Below are positions 47,094 to 57,035 of a stretch of 64,000 bases of DNA, piece after piece. Source of the DNA: Dictyobacter kobayashii (lineage in GTDB: Bacteria; Chloroflexota; Ktedonobacteria; Ktedonobacterales; Ktedonobacteraceae); assembly GCF_003967555.1 (NCBI RefSeq), contig NZ_BIFS01000001.1:682001-746000 (forward strand). Direction: 5' to 3'. The position numbers were made by a program, and so were the translations under genes. A model generated the notes under the pieces. It was given only the letters and a program-made list of their open reading frames with translations. It was not told where the DNA came from and did no database searches. Positions within the stretch are counted from its first letter, which is position 1; every line of letters starts with the position of its first letter.

Positions 47094-49421
47094 CTATTGA
47101 TGGAGCGCGTTAAAGATACGCTCGGGTGTCATCGGAAGCTCAGCAGGACGCACGCCAACTGCATCATAGATAGCGTTGGCAATGGCGCCAGCAACCGGGA
47201 TAACCGGTGGCTCACCCACACCTTTGGCACCATAAGGACCGATGCCTGAAGGAACTTCGATCAGCAGCGGGGTGATGTTAGGGACATCAAAACTATGCGG
47301 CAGGGCATAATCCATAAAGGTAGCCGTTAAAAGCTGACCGTCTTCATCATGCTCCAGGCCTTCAAAGAGTGCCCAGCCAAGTCCCTGGGTGACACCGCCA
47401 TGGATCTGTCCTTCGACGGCGGGTGGGTTGATTGCTCGACCGACATCCTGAGCCGCCACATAATCCAGTACCCGCACCTCGCCGGTATCGGGATCAACCG
47501 CCACTTTGGCCAGGTGGGCCGCATACATGGGCGAATTATCAGGAGTTGGCGTGCGTCCCTGACCATAGACAGGTCCGCGACGACTAAAGCTGGTCGAAGC
47601 ACGGGCAATCTTTTGCAGCGACAGGGCCTTGCCTGGCACGCCTTTGACTACCACGTTATCGTCCTTGAACTCCAGGTCATCCACGGCTGCCTCCAGCATA
47701 TCGCTGGCAATCTGCAAGATCTGCTGGCGAGCCTGCTGCGCCGCTGCCTGCACCGCAGGTCCCATCGAATAAATTGTCTTACTACCACCTGTGCCACCAC
47801 TATAAGGCATCGTGTCGGTAGCATCATGGGCAATGTTGACCTGAGAAGCAGGTAGACCAATGGCCTCGGCCGCAATCAAAGCCAGCGAGGTATCAGAACC
47901 GGTCAGATCTACGGTACCAATCACTACAGAGACCGTGCCATCTGATTCCAGACGACAGGCGGCGGCGGCGGCATCATTTCCACCGGGCCAACCACCAACA
48001 GCCAGGCCAATACCGATCTTCCAACCAGCCAGTTCCGCGGGCACCTCTTTCTGTGCGTGGCGCTCTTTCCACAAAGGATGCTGCTCAATACCATCCAGGC
48101 ATTCCATCAAGCCCAGCGGCGGCAAAACGGGATGGCGAGGATTGCCCGAAGGATCACCGCCGCGCAAGCCATTCTGCCTGCGGAACTCAAGTGGATCGAT
48201 CTGCAATTCATGACACAAGTCAGTCACGGTCGATTCAAGGGCAAAGGCCGTCTGTGGAGCATCAGGAGCACGATAGGCACCCACACTGACCTTATTGGTC
48301 AGAACTTCATAGCCACGAATATCAGTATTGGGACAGCGATAAACGCTCGACATCAGGTAGCCAGCCAGTCCGGCCGCCGCACCTGGAAAAGCACCTGCAT
48401 CAAGGATAATTTTAGCCTGCAGAGCCACCAGGGTACCATCGCGCTTAGCACCTAACTTGACCGTAATAAAGGATTGTGGGGCAGGATTGCCAGCCAGCAG
48501 ATCGTCCTGGCGCGTATAAACCATGCGTACCGGCTTGCGTGTAGCATAAGCCGCCGCCGCCGCCAGAGGCTCGATCAAACCAAACTTACCACCGAAGGCA
48601 CCACCAATCGGCACAGGCTCAACCAGAATCTGCCGCTCCGGCAAAGCCAGGGCATCCGAGATATCGGAACGCGCGCTATATAGTCCCTGGCTACTGGCAT
48701 AGACCGTCATTTTATGGCTGCCTTTGCTGGGAACGACCGTAATCGATTGTGGCTCCAGATAGGACTGGTGAACCGAACGTGTGCGATAGCTACGTTCAAC
48801 CACCACGTCAGCCTCACGCCAACCGGCCTCAATGTCTCCCGAGTGCATATGCACCCGATCACTGACATTCAGTGATAGCTCCTCTTGCTCTTCTTCCTCA
48901 GCCTGCGCGGTCCCAACGTCGGCATGGGTACCACCGCCAGCGATTTCAGAGGTCTCATCCTCGGAGCGCGGCCGTGTCAATGGAGAATCAGGCTGCAACG
49001 CCGCCAATGGATCAATTACTACTGGCAATGGATCATAATCAACATCAACCGCCGCCGCGCCATCCTCTGCCAGAGCCTCGGATTCTGCCAGCACAATAGC
49101 CACAGGATGTCCACACCAGAACGCCTCACCACGAGCCAGTGGCGACTGCGAGCGAGAGCTCTCGTGTGATTTAGCCATTTTCAGCGTGTCTGCCGTATAA
49201 ACCGCAACCACACCTGGGATAGCCAGGGCTGCTGCAGTATCAATTGAGACAATACGGGCATGTGCATAAGGACTTAACACCAGACGCGCATGAAGTAAGC
49301 CCGGAAAAGACATATCACCAGAAAAGCGTGCACGTCCCGTCAGTTTCTCTTCGGCATCTAAACGGCGCGTGGGCTTACCAACCGCCAGATGATTTGTCTC
49401 AGGATCAATTGTTTGCGTCAT
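47094..49421 (-). CDS. Xanthine dehydrogenase/aldehyde oxidase family molybdenum subunit
   Basis: A 775-residue large subunit of a molybdenum hydroxylase. Visible family motifs are GGAFGGKFG (cofactor contact), VGAYRAPDAPQTAFALES, and the catalytic Glu in KGVGEPPVIP. A Glu-rich insert (TAQAEEEEQEELSLN) near residue 190 is unusual. These enzymes oxidise purines, aldehydes or aromatics with the help of FAD and 2Fe-2S subunits. Neither subunit gene is beside it, so partners must be elsewhere. The start at ATG 49421 is chosen over 49439 and 49469 by a distant GGAG; it is uncertain. Confidence 0.88.
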   Translation of the reverse strand: MTQTIDPETNHLAVGKPTRRLDAEEKLTGRARFSGDMSFPGLLHARLVLSPYAHARIVSIDTAAALAIPGVVAVYTADTLKMAKSHESSRSQSPLARGEAFWCGHPVAIVLAESEALAEDGAAAVDVDYDPLPVVIDPLAALQPDSPLTRPRSEDETSEIAGGGTHADVGTAQAEEEEQEELSLNVSDRVHMHSGDIEAGWREADVVVERSYRTRSVHQSYLEPQSITVVPSKGSHKMTVYASSQGLYSARSDISDALALPERQILVEPVPIGGAFGGKFGLIEPLAAAAAYATRKPVRMVYTRQDDLLAGNPAPQSFITVKLGAKRDGTLVALQAKIILDAGAFPGAAAGLAGYLMSSVYRCPNTDIRGYEVLTNKVSVGAYRAPDAPQTAFALESTVTDLCHELQIDPLEFRRQNGLRGGDPSGNPRHPVLPPLGLMECLDGIEQHPLWKERHAQKEVPAELAGWKIGIGLAVGGWPGGNDAAAAACRLESDGTVSVVIGTVDLTGSDTSLALIAAEAIGLPASQVNIAHDATDTMPYSGGTGGSKTIYSMGPAVQAAAQQARQQILQIASDMLEAAVDDLEFKDDNVVVKGVPGKALSLQKIARASTSFSRRGPVYGQGRTPTPDNSPMYAAHLAKVAVDPDTGEVRVLDYVAAQDVGRAINPPAVEGQIHGGVTQGLGWALFEGLEHDEDGQLLTATFMDYALPHSFDVPNITPLLIEVPSGIGPYGAKGVGEPPVIPVAGAIANAIYDAVGVRPAELPMTPERIFNALHQ

Positions 49422-49671
49422 ATCAGGAAAATACTCCATAAGATGATCTAACACAGTACATACATTCACCAGTTATGGGCGATGTGCTTTCCTCACCAAT
49501 TGGTGGCTGACGGAAAGCAGCGGAAAAAGGCAGGGGCAAAAGGGCTTAAACTAAAGGCCCATCGCCATGTAGAGCTTTTTAGGACTTAAATAGATCTTCA
49601 TTTAAGCAGTGTATCACACACATGGGTTTCATGTCAGACACAAGCACTACCATCCAAGCAAACAATCAAAA

Positions 49672-50562
49672 CTATACGAAATGCGGCACCACACGGGCCA
49701 CAAAATGTTGCAAGGATTCCACATCCAGGATACGGAACATAAAGTGCGAGACACCGATAGCGCGAAACTGTTCAAGCTCACGTATCACTTCCTCAGTGTT
49801 GCCTGCAATAAAATGTTTGTTTGGATTGCGCTTGACCTTCGCAAGATCATCCGACACGCTGAGGGTACTCAAATAGGATAAGGTAATCTCGGAGGCATCG
49901 CGGCCGATGCGCTCGCAATGCTGACGCAGAATTCCGAGTTTGCGCTCATATTCCTCTACCGTACAGGAATTAAAGTTCCACCAATCTGCATGTCGCGCCA
50001 CAATGGCCAGGGTACGTTGTTCGCCACCACCGCCAACCAGCAAAGGAATAGCCGGATCAGGCCGGGGAGCACAATAAGCCTCATGCGCCTGGTAATGCGA
50101 ACCTTCATAGGTTGCTGGCTGTACAGTCCACATCGTGCGCAACACCCGAATCGCATCCTCTAACTCTTCCATGCGCGTCTTCACAGGCGGGAATGGGAAA
50201 TTATACGCTTTATATTCATCCTCTTTCCAACCCGCACCGATGCCCAGTATTAAACGCCCTCCTGTCAGAGCCTGCAGGTTGGCAGCCATCTTGGCCAGTA
50301 AAGCTGGATTGCGATAAGATTGAGACAAGACCAGTGAACCAATCTTAAACTGAGGATATTGGGCCGCCAGATAGCTCAGGGTGGTCAGGCACTCCAGTTC
50401 GTCGGTCTCACTAACCTGCAAATGATCCTCTAACCAGAGCGTGGTAAAACCCGCCTTCAATTCTTCAATACAGCGGCGATTAAAATCCATCAACTCGTGC
50501 AATGTATGACCGGGGTCATTCTGTCGCAACATGATACCAAATTCAGCAGCAGCCAATATCAT
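49672..50562 (-). CDS. LLM-class, probably F420-dependent oxidoreductase
   Basis: A luciferase-like (TIM barrel) flavin/F420 enzyme of about 296 residues. Family marks include GRLILGIGAGWKEDEYKAY, IPLLVGGGGEQRTLAIVARH and the C-terminal RNPNKHFIAGNTEEVIREL. Relatives use F420 rather than FMN to reduce or oxidise small molecules; the substrate is not known. The start is uncertain: ATG 50562 has GGAGG only two bases away, while a TTG two codons later has better spacing. It is upstream of the molybdenum hydroxylase gene in the same direction. Confidence 0.85.
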   Translation of the reverse strand: MILAAAEFGIMLRQNDPGHTLHELMDFNRRCIEELKAGFTTLWLEDHLQVSETDELECLTTLSYLAAQYPQFKIGSLVLSQSYRNPALLAKMAANLQALTGGRLILGIGAGWKEDEYKAYNFPFPPVKTRMEELEDAIRVLRTMWTVQPATYEGSHYQAHEAYCAPRPDPAIPLLVGGGGEQRTLAIVARHADWWNFNSCTVEEYERKLGILRQHCERIGRDASEITLSYLSTLSVSDDLAKVKRNPNKHFIAGNTEEVIRELEQFRAIGVSHFMFRILDVESLQHFVARVVPHFV

Positions 50563-50860
50563 AACCTCCATCTTTTTGCCTGGTAAAGGTAAATGCAAAA
50601 AACACCCACCCTGCTCAGAATAGAAAATATGCATCCTCTCGTGATACATCTATCTCAAATTGAGCCTATCATGTTTTGGGAAGAGGAAGCAAGGAAGGAG
50701 AAAAAAGAAAGGGCAGCCAGACGCCTATAGCCAGGAGAAAATTGTAGGTTTCATCCTGGCTTACTATTTCTTGAAGAAAGAACCATAACGATCAAGGCAA
50801 GCGCTGAGATAGAGTGGCTCTGCTAACCACGATCCAGCGTTGTTGCCAGGGGCGGTAAAA

Positions 50861-51103
50861 CTAAGGATTAAAGGGTTGTGTACCGCCCGCTTTATCGTCT
50901 TTATCCAGCACAATACTCACCATACGTGGATCGGTATCGCGCTCCTCTTGTAGTGCCAACAACGTCTGCCGATAAGCAGTGATAAAATCCAGTAAACCCA
51001 ATGTCTCCTCAGGGGTCAAATCAAAATTGATGCCCGAGGGGTGCTTGAGGATCAAACCAGCCTCTTCCATACGAGCCCGGTAACGTCCAAAGATTGCATC
51101 CAT
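50861..51103 (-). CDS. Small hypothetical protein (80 residues)
   Basis: A short helical protein starting MDAIFGRYRARMEEAGLIL, with an acidic middle (DLTPEETLGLLDFITAYRQ) and a charged C-terminus. GGAG lies 9 bases before the ATG and codon use looks like its neighbours, so it is probably real. No known domain is recognised and it has no signal peptide. It stands alone between an LLM gene and a dehydrogenase gene. Confidence 0.6.
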   Translation of the reverse strand: MDAIFGRYRARMEEAGLILKHPSGINFDLTPEETLGLLDFITAYRQTLLALQEERDTDPRMVSIVLDKDDKAGGTQPFNP

Positions 51104-51287
51104 AGTTGTTGGCTCCTTCCCTGCAAGGGATAGTGTCTCACCAGATACATTTCATCTCTTGTCTGCTTATGCTCGGTACTATTTCCATTCTAGATGGATA
51201 CTAAAGCTGCGTCAACAAACAAGCAGTGTTATAGCTATTTTTCAAGGAGGATACCTTATTCCTATGTTTAAAGCTACAGGTATTCAT

Positions 51288-52298
51288 TTAAAGGATAGGC
51301 CAATCGTGACCAGCCGCCTCATAAATGGCCTCGATAGTAGCAAGGTTTTCAAGTGTCTCGCTAAGAGAAAGTTGTGGATCCTGATTAGACCGCATACACT
51401 GTGAAAAATGCTCGACTTCTAGCTGGTATTGATCAACACCAGAAAAATTTTGCTCACTCATCTGGCCATTTTTAGTGACAAAGGCGGTCATATCATAATT
51501 GCCTGGCGTAAAAGGGACAGGCAAGGTAATAATACCGGCTTCGCCAATAATCTCTGCTCCCTGGCGTGAAGGTAAACCAAAGCTAGAATCAAGGACGCCA
51601 AAACAGCCATCGCCATAATCCAGTACAGCATTGGTAGCCAGATCGACACTGGTAGGACCAGTTACATGTACACGCGCGGCGACCGAACGAGGGGAGCGAT
51701 CATAAATAGCACGGAAAAGGTTGATAGGATAGCAACCTACATCCATCAAAGACCCTCCAGCCAGGTCGGGCTGTAAACGAATATTTTCGGCATGGGCGCG
51801 GATATCAAAGGAGAAAGAGGCGCGCACCAGCCGGACCGGACCGATCACGCCGGTCCTGATCTGCTCCAGAGCCCAGACGATCTGAGGATGGAAACGATAC
51901 ATGAAGGCCTCCATCAACAACACCTGGTTATCGCGCGCCACCTGCACCATCTCCTCACCCTCCTCGCGTGTGATGGCCAGTGGCTTCTCGCATAGCACGT
52001 GCTTGCCGGCTTGCAGGGCCTTGATAGTCCATTCTGCATGCAAACTATTAGGGAGTGGAATATAGACCGCTTCAATCTCAGGGTCCGCAATAATCGCCTC
52101 ATAGGAATCATATATACGTACATTAGGGGCAAAGGCATAGACTTCAGCAGCATGTTTGGTATCGCGGCTTCCAACAGCTACCAGCTTACCATTAGAAGAG
52201 GCTTGAAGCGCCGGTGCCACTGCTCGTACACCAATATTGGCCGCGCTGATAATGCCCCAACGAACGGGGTCTTTTCGAATCAAAATCCTGGGTTCCAT
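51288..52298 (-). CDS. Gfo/Idh/MocA family oxidoreductase
   Basis: A 336-residue NAD(P)-dependent dehydrogenase. The N-terminal Rossmann domain starts RWGIISAANIGVRAVAPALQ. The catalytic Lys is in CEKPLAITREEGEEM. The C-terminal alpha/beta domain holds DVGCYPINLFRAIYDRSPRS. The family acts on sugars and inositols, or on bound trans-dihydrodiols. The substrate is unknown, but the many sugar importers nearby make a sugar likely. The gene is single, divergent from the second LLM gene, with a MITE between. Confidence 0.88.
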   Translation of the reverse strand: MEPRILIRKDPVRWGIISAANIGVRAVAPALQASSNGKLVAVGSRDTKHAAEVYAFAPNVRIYDSYEAIIADPEIEAVYIPLPNSLHAEWTIKALQAGKHVLCEKPLAITREEGEEMVQVARDNQVLLMEAFMYRFHPQIVWALEQIRTGVIGPVRLVRASFSFDIRAHAENIRLQPDLAGGSLMDVGCYPINLFRAIYDRSPRSVAARVHVTGPTSVDLATNAVLDYGDGCFGVLDSSFGLPSRQGAEIIGEAGIITLPVPFTPGNYDMTAFVTKNGQMSEQNFSGVDQYQLEVEHFSQCMRSNQDPQLSLSETLENLATIEAIYEAAGHDWPIL

Positions 52299-52399
52299 AA
52301 CCTAAAAAATCCTTTCGCTCAAACTCACCCTCTATTATAAGCGAAAACAGCCAACCAGATTCAATAGCACGGTTTGCTACCAGGGCATCGCGAGAGACT

Positions 52400-52509
52400 A
52401 TCATGTTCGTCCAAAGATCACAAGCAAGCGATACGATGGACATCATTTCAGGTGTGGAGTGTGTGGGGCGGGCGGCCGCAGGCGCCAAAGAGGAACATAA
52501 AAAAGCCAT
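52400..52509. mobile_element. MITE-like repeat, copy 3 (reverse orientation, degenerate)
   Basis: Read on the minus strand it shows GGCTTTTTTATGTTCCTC, the family core TTTGGCGCCTGCGGC, then CACACACTCCACA and ATCGTATCGCTTGCTTGTG, shared with copies 2 and 4. No clear flanking direct repeat is seen, so it is probably older. Confidence 0.65.
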
Positions 52510-52612
52510 GGAGGGAATATACTGAAACTTGCGACCGGCGTTAAAACGTGCATACAATCATGGAAGTATAGGTATTTCTATACTGCTTATACTGAGAAAG
52601 GTATGATGTCTC

Positions 52613-53404
52613 GTGTCACAGATAACGAAAAAGTATCCATTGAAAGTGGGTGTTCAATTACATCCACAGCACACTTCATACGAAGACTTCGCTAATGCGG
52701 TAAAACGCGTAGAAGAAATTGGCGTAGACAGTATTTGGAACTGGGATCACTTCTTCCCACTCTATGGCGATCCACAGGGCAACCACTTTGAGGGTTGGAC
52801 CTTGCTGACAGCGATGGGTATGCTCACCAGCAAAGCTCAGATCGGCTGTCTGGTAACCTGCAACACCTACCGCAATCCAGCCTTACTCGCCGATATGGCC
52901 AAGACCCTCGATCATATCACCAATGGTCGCTTGATTCTTGGTATTGGAGCTGGCTGGTTCGAGCGTGATTATAAAGAGTATGGTTATGATTTTGGTACAG
53001 CGGGCAGTCGCCTGAGTGCACTCGAAGACTCGCTGGCCACTATTAAAGAACGCTGGCAGGTCGATGTCCCCAAACCTGTCCGTGGCTCGGTTCCCATACT
53101 GATCGGTGGTGGTGGCGAAAAGAAAACGCTGCGCCTCACCGCCAAATATGCAGACCTGTGGCATGGCTTCGGTGATGCCGAGACCATCACCCACAAAATG
53201 GAAGTACTCAACGATTGGTGTGCGAAAGAGGGACGAGATCCCAACGAGATCGAGCGTACCTGTGGCACCGATAAGGACGACAGCGACGAGAAGCGCGATA
53301 CACTCGTCAATGCAGGTGTCAGCCAGCTCATTCTGGGCCTGGGCGCTCCCTGGGACTTTGCAGCCGTTGAGAAGCTGGTACGCTGGCGCGACTCCCACAA
53401 GTAA
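52613..53404 (+). CDS. LLM-class, probably F420-dependent oxidoreductase
   Basis: A 263-residue luciferase-like TIM-barrel enzyme, shorter than the relative at 49672. Motifs are IWNWDHFFPLYGDPQG, GRLILGIGAGWFERDYKEYG and PILIGGGGEKKTLRLTAKY. It probably uses F420; the substrate is unknown. It starts with GTG 52613, with AAAGG 11 bases before; an ATG at 52603 is in another frame. It is followed by a strong terminator. Confidence 0.87.
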   Translation: MSQITKKYPLKVGVQLHPQHTSYEDFANAVKRVEEIGVDSIWNWDHFFPLYGDPQGNHFEGWTLLTAMGMLTSKAQIGCLVTCNTYRNPALLADMAKTLDHITNGRLILGIGAGWFERDYKEYGYDFGTAGSRLSALEDSLATIKERWQVDVPKPVRGSVPILIGGGGEKKTLRLTAKYADLWHGFGDAETITHKMEVLNDWCAKEGRDPNEIERTCGTDKDDSDEKRDTLVNAGVSQLILGLGAPWDFAAVEKLVRWRDSHK

Positions 53405-53432
53405 ACGCTTGCGCGCTATCCTGACAAGCAAA

Positions 53433-53470
53433 CCAGGTGACTACAAATCTGTAGTCACCTGGTCTTTTTT
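53433..53470 (+). terminator. Intrinsic terminator of the LLM gene
   Basis: A perfect 13-bp stem, CCAGGTGACTACA (53433-53445) with TGTAGTCACCTGG (53450-53462), is followed by a run of T residues. Confidence 0.88.
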
Positions 53471-53520
53471 TGCCAGCTCGCCACAGTCCAGTATTTGATT
53501 CTACGTAAAAGGAAAACAAA

Positions 53521-53554
53521 AAAGCGATACATCTTATCAAGGATGTATCGCTTT
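53521..53554 (-). terminator. Terminator of the tRNA-His gene
   Basis: AAAGCGATACATC (53521-53533) with GATGTATCGCTTT (53542-53554), 13 perfect pairs. On the minus strand it is followed by TTTTGTTTTCC. Confidence 0.8.
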
Positions 53555-53560
53555 GAGTGG

Positions 53561-53634
53561 GGTGACCGATGGGGCTCGAACCCACAACCGCTGGAGCCAC
53601 AATCCAGAGCTCCGCCTATTGAGCTACGGTCACC
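53561..53634 (-). tRNA. tRNA-His (anticodon GTG)
   Basis: On the minus strand a full cloverleaf is seen. The acceptor stem is GTGACCG with CGGTCAC. The anticodon stem CTGGA/TCCAG encloses the loop TTGTGGC with anticodon GTG. The T arm contains GGTTCGAGCC. The extra 5' G (G-1, base 53634) opposite C73 is the hallmark of tRNA-His. The 3' CCA is not fully encoded. Confidence 0.93.
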
Positions 53635-53794
53635 ATACTGTTTTTGTGTGCTCATTTCTTAACACGTCGACAGTATACCGGACCACTTGCGAATTGTCAA
53701 TAGCTAAACAGCGCAATTTTTTCAGAATCAGCAAAATTCAATAAAACTGTGGAATTTGACCACTTTTGAGGAGCCTTACAGTCCATCTACAAAG

Positions 53795-54199
53795 CTAAGA
53801 GATGGCTGTGCGATTAAAAACCGGCTTGATCGAGCGATCCAGAAAAAGGTAACCGAGAGCCAGGGCGCTCATTAGAATGCCAAAGATGGGCCCAAACATG
53901 TGTATAATATTTCTGTATTCAGGCCGGGTAAGCAAGAAAAGCTCATAAAGCACTTCACTGGTCTCATAAGCTACTGTAGCCCAGTAGGCCCAGTATTGGA
54001 CGGTCCAGAGGCTATAGACAACAACAAAGCCGAGCAACGCTCCCAGCAGAAGGGCAATAAAATCACGTGAGCCTGCAACGGTAAAAGGTAGCAATACAAG
54101 ACAGCCCAGCGATCCCATCAGCTCAAAAAGAGCAAAGGTGGTAATACTACGGGACGTGAACGGCGTGTTAATTTCATTCAATTTCTCTTTTCGCAGCAA
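53795..54199 (-). CDS. Small membrane protein of unknown function
   Basis: A 134-residue protein with four hydrophobic segments (near residues 20-40, 46-66, 68-80 and 103-122). It resembles no family I know well. The polar N-terminus is short and charged. The frame opens with TTG 54199; a TTG at 54181 behind AAAAGAGAAA may be the real start. No neighbour gives functional context. Confidence 0.55.
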   Translation of the reverse strand: MLRKEKLNEINTPFTSRSITTFALFELMGSLGCLVLLPFTVAGSRDFIALLLGALLGFVVVYSLWTVQYWAYWATVAYETSEVLYELFLLTRPEYRNIIHMFGPIFGILMSALALGYLFLDRSIKPVFNRTAIS

Positions 54200-54371
54200 T
54201 TTGACTTATCACGAGTCACAGATAAGCATATTGAATATATACCTCTACTTATACAGCACCATCTACCTCTACGTCAAAAAGAGTTGCGATAATTGGTACC
54301 AGAGGGCAAAAGAAAAAGGGCAGGGCAATCTCTGCCCCACCCTTCCTCACCAGACGTTTCTATCGTATAAG

Positions 54372-55841
54372 CTAGGCCGAAACCTCAGTCTGGTCTTTTC
54401 CACTTTCCAACTTTTCGTCCAGTGCGTCACCTTCTTTCTCGATGGTCTCTAGCGACTTTTGCTTTGGTTCTGGCAAAACAAAAGTAAGGAAGAAACCTGC
54501 CAGACAGATGATCGCCGCCACACCCATCGCACCGGGCAATTTGAAGTTAGGAGAGGCCAGCATTAATGGAAAAACAAACGCCCCGATAAAAGCGCCAAAC
54601 TTTCCTAAGCCAGCGGCAAGACCATGGGCGGTAGTACGCACAGTCACTGGAAAGATCTCAGCTGGATAGAGGAATGTGGTCACATTCGGCCCAAATTCGG
54701 TGAACAGATAGGCCAGTCCATAACAGAGCAGGAATGGAATAGTGACCGTTGTCAATTGCGGGAAAATGAACAGGACCCCATAGGAGAGCGCCATCACAGC
54801 AAAGCCTATTAACTGAATCGGCTTACGGCCCAGACGATCTACGGTGAATGCGGCCAGGATATACCCTGGGAGGGCAGCCACCACAAAAATGAGCAACGTA
54901 TAGAGCATATTTGTGCTTAAAGATGTCTTGGGGCTGAAAAGTTTAATGACAATTGGCGTTGAAACAGTGGTGCCATAATATGCAATGTCCAACAGAAACC
55001 AGGTGCCCGCCGCACCAATGAGCCAGATCAACCAGTGGCGTACCGTGAATAGTTCCTTCCAACTTGTCTTTTGCGGTTGCTCTTCTGTAGAGGCAGCCGG
55101 TTGTTGCTGAGTGGGCACAAGACTCTCACTGCTATCACCAGCCTCTGCGGCATCGCGATGCTTGCCCTCAGCCATCTCAACCGCGCGGGTTACACCTGCC
55201 TTATCACCCTGCGCCAGCGCAAAACGCGGCGTCTCAGAGATCTGACGGCGCAGCCAGAAGGTAGCCAGGGCAGGGATAGCCCCCACGCCCAGAATTAGCC
55301 GCCATGTCAATTCTTTATCCACACCGCTTTGCAATAGAATATAGGTCAGAAGCGGACCAATGATAAGTCCTAGCGCCTGCGTAGAGAAGACAAATGTGAT
55401 CAACTTACCACGATCTTTACGATTAGAGTATTCGCTCATCAGAGTTGAGCTGACAGGATAGTCACCGCCAATACCTACACCCAGCACAAAACGGAAGATT
55501 AAAAGCCAGATAATATTAGGAGCGAGAGCCGAGGCGATAGCACCTGCAGCCAGCACAAGCAGTTCATAGCCATAGATAAACTTGCGACCCATGGTATCTG
55601 CGATACGGCCAAACACAATTGCTCCCAGCACCGAAGCCAGCAAGGCGACACTACTGAGCATCGAAGTCTCAAATGAATTGATATGCCAGGTGTCCTTCAA
55701 TATAGAGGTCACCACACCGATAATAAAGAGATCATAAGCATCCGTAAAAAATCCCATGCCTGCCGTAATAACTGTTTTGAAATGAAAACCAGACATTGGA
55801 CTTTCATCAAGCTGCTTCAGCGCTTCTTGTGAAGTTGACAC
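54372..55841 (-). CDS. MFS transporter, phosphate/sugar:H+ symporter type
   Basis: A 489-residue, 12-helix major facilitator protein. Helix 1 reads FFTDAYDLFIIGVVTSIL, characteristic of the PHS (phosphate:H+ symporter) and related metabolite:H+ branches. GRIADTMGRKFIYGYELL lies in the loop after helix 2. The central loop is long and rich in Glu, Gln and Ser (about 215-255). It starts with GTG 55841 behind GAGGAG. The substrate could be phosphate or an organic acid. Confidence 0.85.
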   Translation of the reverse strand: MSTSQEALKQLDESPMSGFHFKTVITAGMGFFTDAYDLFIIGVVTSILKDTWHINSFETSMLSSVALLASVLGAIVFGRIADTMGRKFIYGYELLVLAAGAIASALAPNIIWLLIFRFVLGVGIGGDYPVSSTLMSEYSNRKDRGKLITFVFSTQALGLIIGPLLTYILLQSGVDKELTWRLILGVGAIPALATFWLRRQISETPRFALAQGDKAGVTRAVEMAEGKHRDAAEAGDSSESLVPTQQQPAASTEEQPQKTSWKELFTVRHWLIWLIGAAGTWFLLDIAYYGTTVSTPIVIKLFSPKTSLSTNMLYTLLIFVVAALPGYILAAFTVDRLGRKPIQLIGFAVMALSYGVLFIFPQLTTVTIPFLLCYGLAYLFTEFGPNVTTFLYPAEIFPVTVRTTAHGLAAGLGKFGAFIGAFVFPLMLASPNFKLPGAMGVAAIICLAGFFLTFVLPEPKQKSLETIEKEGDALDEKLESGKDQTEVSA

Positions 55842-56227
55842 AGAAATCTCCTCTCACAATGTGCAACAATAAGTTCTTAATAATGACGCATCGTATTCGA
55901 GATAGAATTTTCTACATTCACTACAGCCTACCTATAACACGGGAGCCAGAATGCATTTTTGTTAAGGGAATGTAATATTCTTGTGAATCTTCCCGATATA
56001 TTAGATAAAACAATATAAGTCTCCCTTGACTATCCTTATAGATAGGTTTAATTTTTCATGAAACTCATAGAAATAAGTAGAGGATATCGCTAACAGACAA
56101 GGGACGAAGTCCAATAGGATCAGGAGGAACATTGAAACACACTTGACAAGCAGAAATCCCTGTCCTACACTCCAAAGAGAAGACATAGACCAACATTGGT
56201 AATCGAGAGAAAAGGACACAAGCAGGT
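55842..56227. other. Divergent intergenic region between the MFS gene and cysE
   Basis: AT-rich sequence. No T-box, S-box or other sulfur-related riboswitch consensus was found ahead of cysE, and no convincing ORF. Confidence 0.4.
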
Positions 56228-56998
56228 ATGTCACAGGGACCAAATAGTGTTTCAAAAGGGACAGGCATTCCTGAGAGCACTCAAGAAGACGACCAGCAAC
56301 TCGCGGCTGACGGAGAAGATCTGGCGGCCTTGCCAGAGTTGCCTCCAGGTATGTTTATTCCTGTTCCGGCAAAAACACCCCGCCGCAAGACACGCTGGCC
56401 GGACGCCATTGACGTTATCTTTGAAAAAGATCCAGCCTGTAAAAATATCTTTGAGGCGCTGCTATATCAAGGTTTATGGGCGGTCCTGTTTCATCGCGTG
56501 GCGCATTCACTCTATAAAGCACATGTGCCGCTCATTCCACGCTTGATCTCCCAGTTCGCGCGCTTCCTCACCGGTGGTATCGAGATCCATCCAGGCGCTC
56601 AGATCGGTAAACGCTTTTTTATTGACCATGGAGCTGGTGTCGTGATTGGCGAAACCACGATCATTGGTGACAATGTTATGCTCTACCACCAGGTCACATT
56701 GGGTGCCACAGGCTGGTGGAGACCTAATCCATTTCGCAAACAGCAAAAGAGACATCCCACCATTGAGGATGATGTCACGATTGGTGTCGGCACGGCCATC
56801 CTGGGTCCAATCACAATTGGCAAAGGAAGCAAGATTGGCGGTATGGCCCTGGTACTAGAATCGGTACCAGCTAACTCTGTAGTTGTGTCCAAACCAGCCG
56901 AGCTATTAGTCAAGGGTGGCGAAACCCTGGAGAAGCACCAGGAATTGACCCAGGGCTGGAATGGCAAAGATCCCTGGGAAATGGATTACCAGATCTAA
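56228..56998 (+). CDS. cysE: Serine O-acetyltransferase
   Basis: A 256-residue enzyme that makes O-acetylserine from serine and acetyl-CoA. The N-terminal 60 residues are polar and probably disordered. They are followed by an alpha-helical region and the left-handed beta helix: IEIHPGAQIGKRFFIDHGAG, VVIGETTIIGDNVMLYHQV, TIGVGTAILGPITIGKGSKI. The catalytic Asp-His of DHG is present. It complements the CysM cluster 15 kb away, although that enzyme may prefer phosphoserine. The gene is monocistronic, convergent with the nucleoside hydrolase gene. Confidence 0.9.
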   Translation: MSQGPNSVSKGTGIPESTQEDDQQLAADGEDLAALPELPPGMFIPVPAKTPRRKTRWPDAIDVIFEKDPACKNIFEALLYQGLWAVLFHRVAHSLYKAHVPLIPRLISQFARFLTGGIEIHPGAQIGKRFFIDHGAGVVIGETTIIGDNVMLYHQVTLGATGWWRPNPFRKQQKRHPTIEDDVTIGVGTAILGPITIGKGSKIGGMALVLESVPANSVVVSKPAELLVKGGETLEKHQELTQGWNGKDPWEMDYQI

Positions 56999-57035
56999 CA
57001 ACTGCTCAGAATATAACCATGCTTAAGCTGGATAC

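Noticed and set aside
55842..56227. T-box or S-box leader ahead of cysE
   Set aside because: The T-box GGTGG motif and SAM-I consensus are absent.
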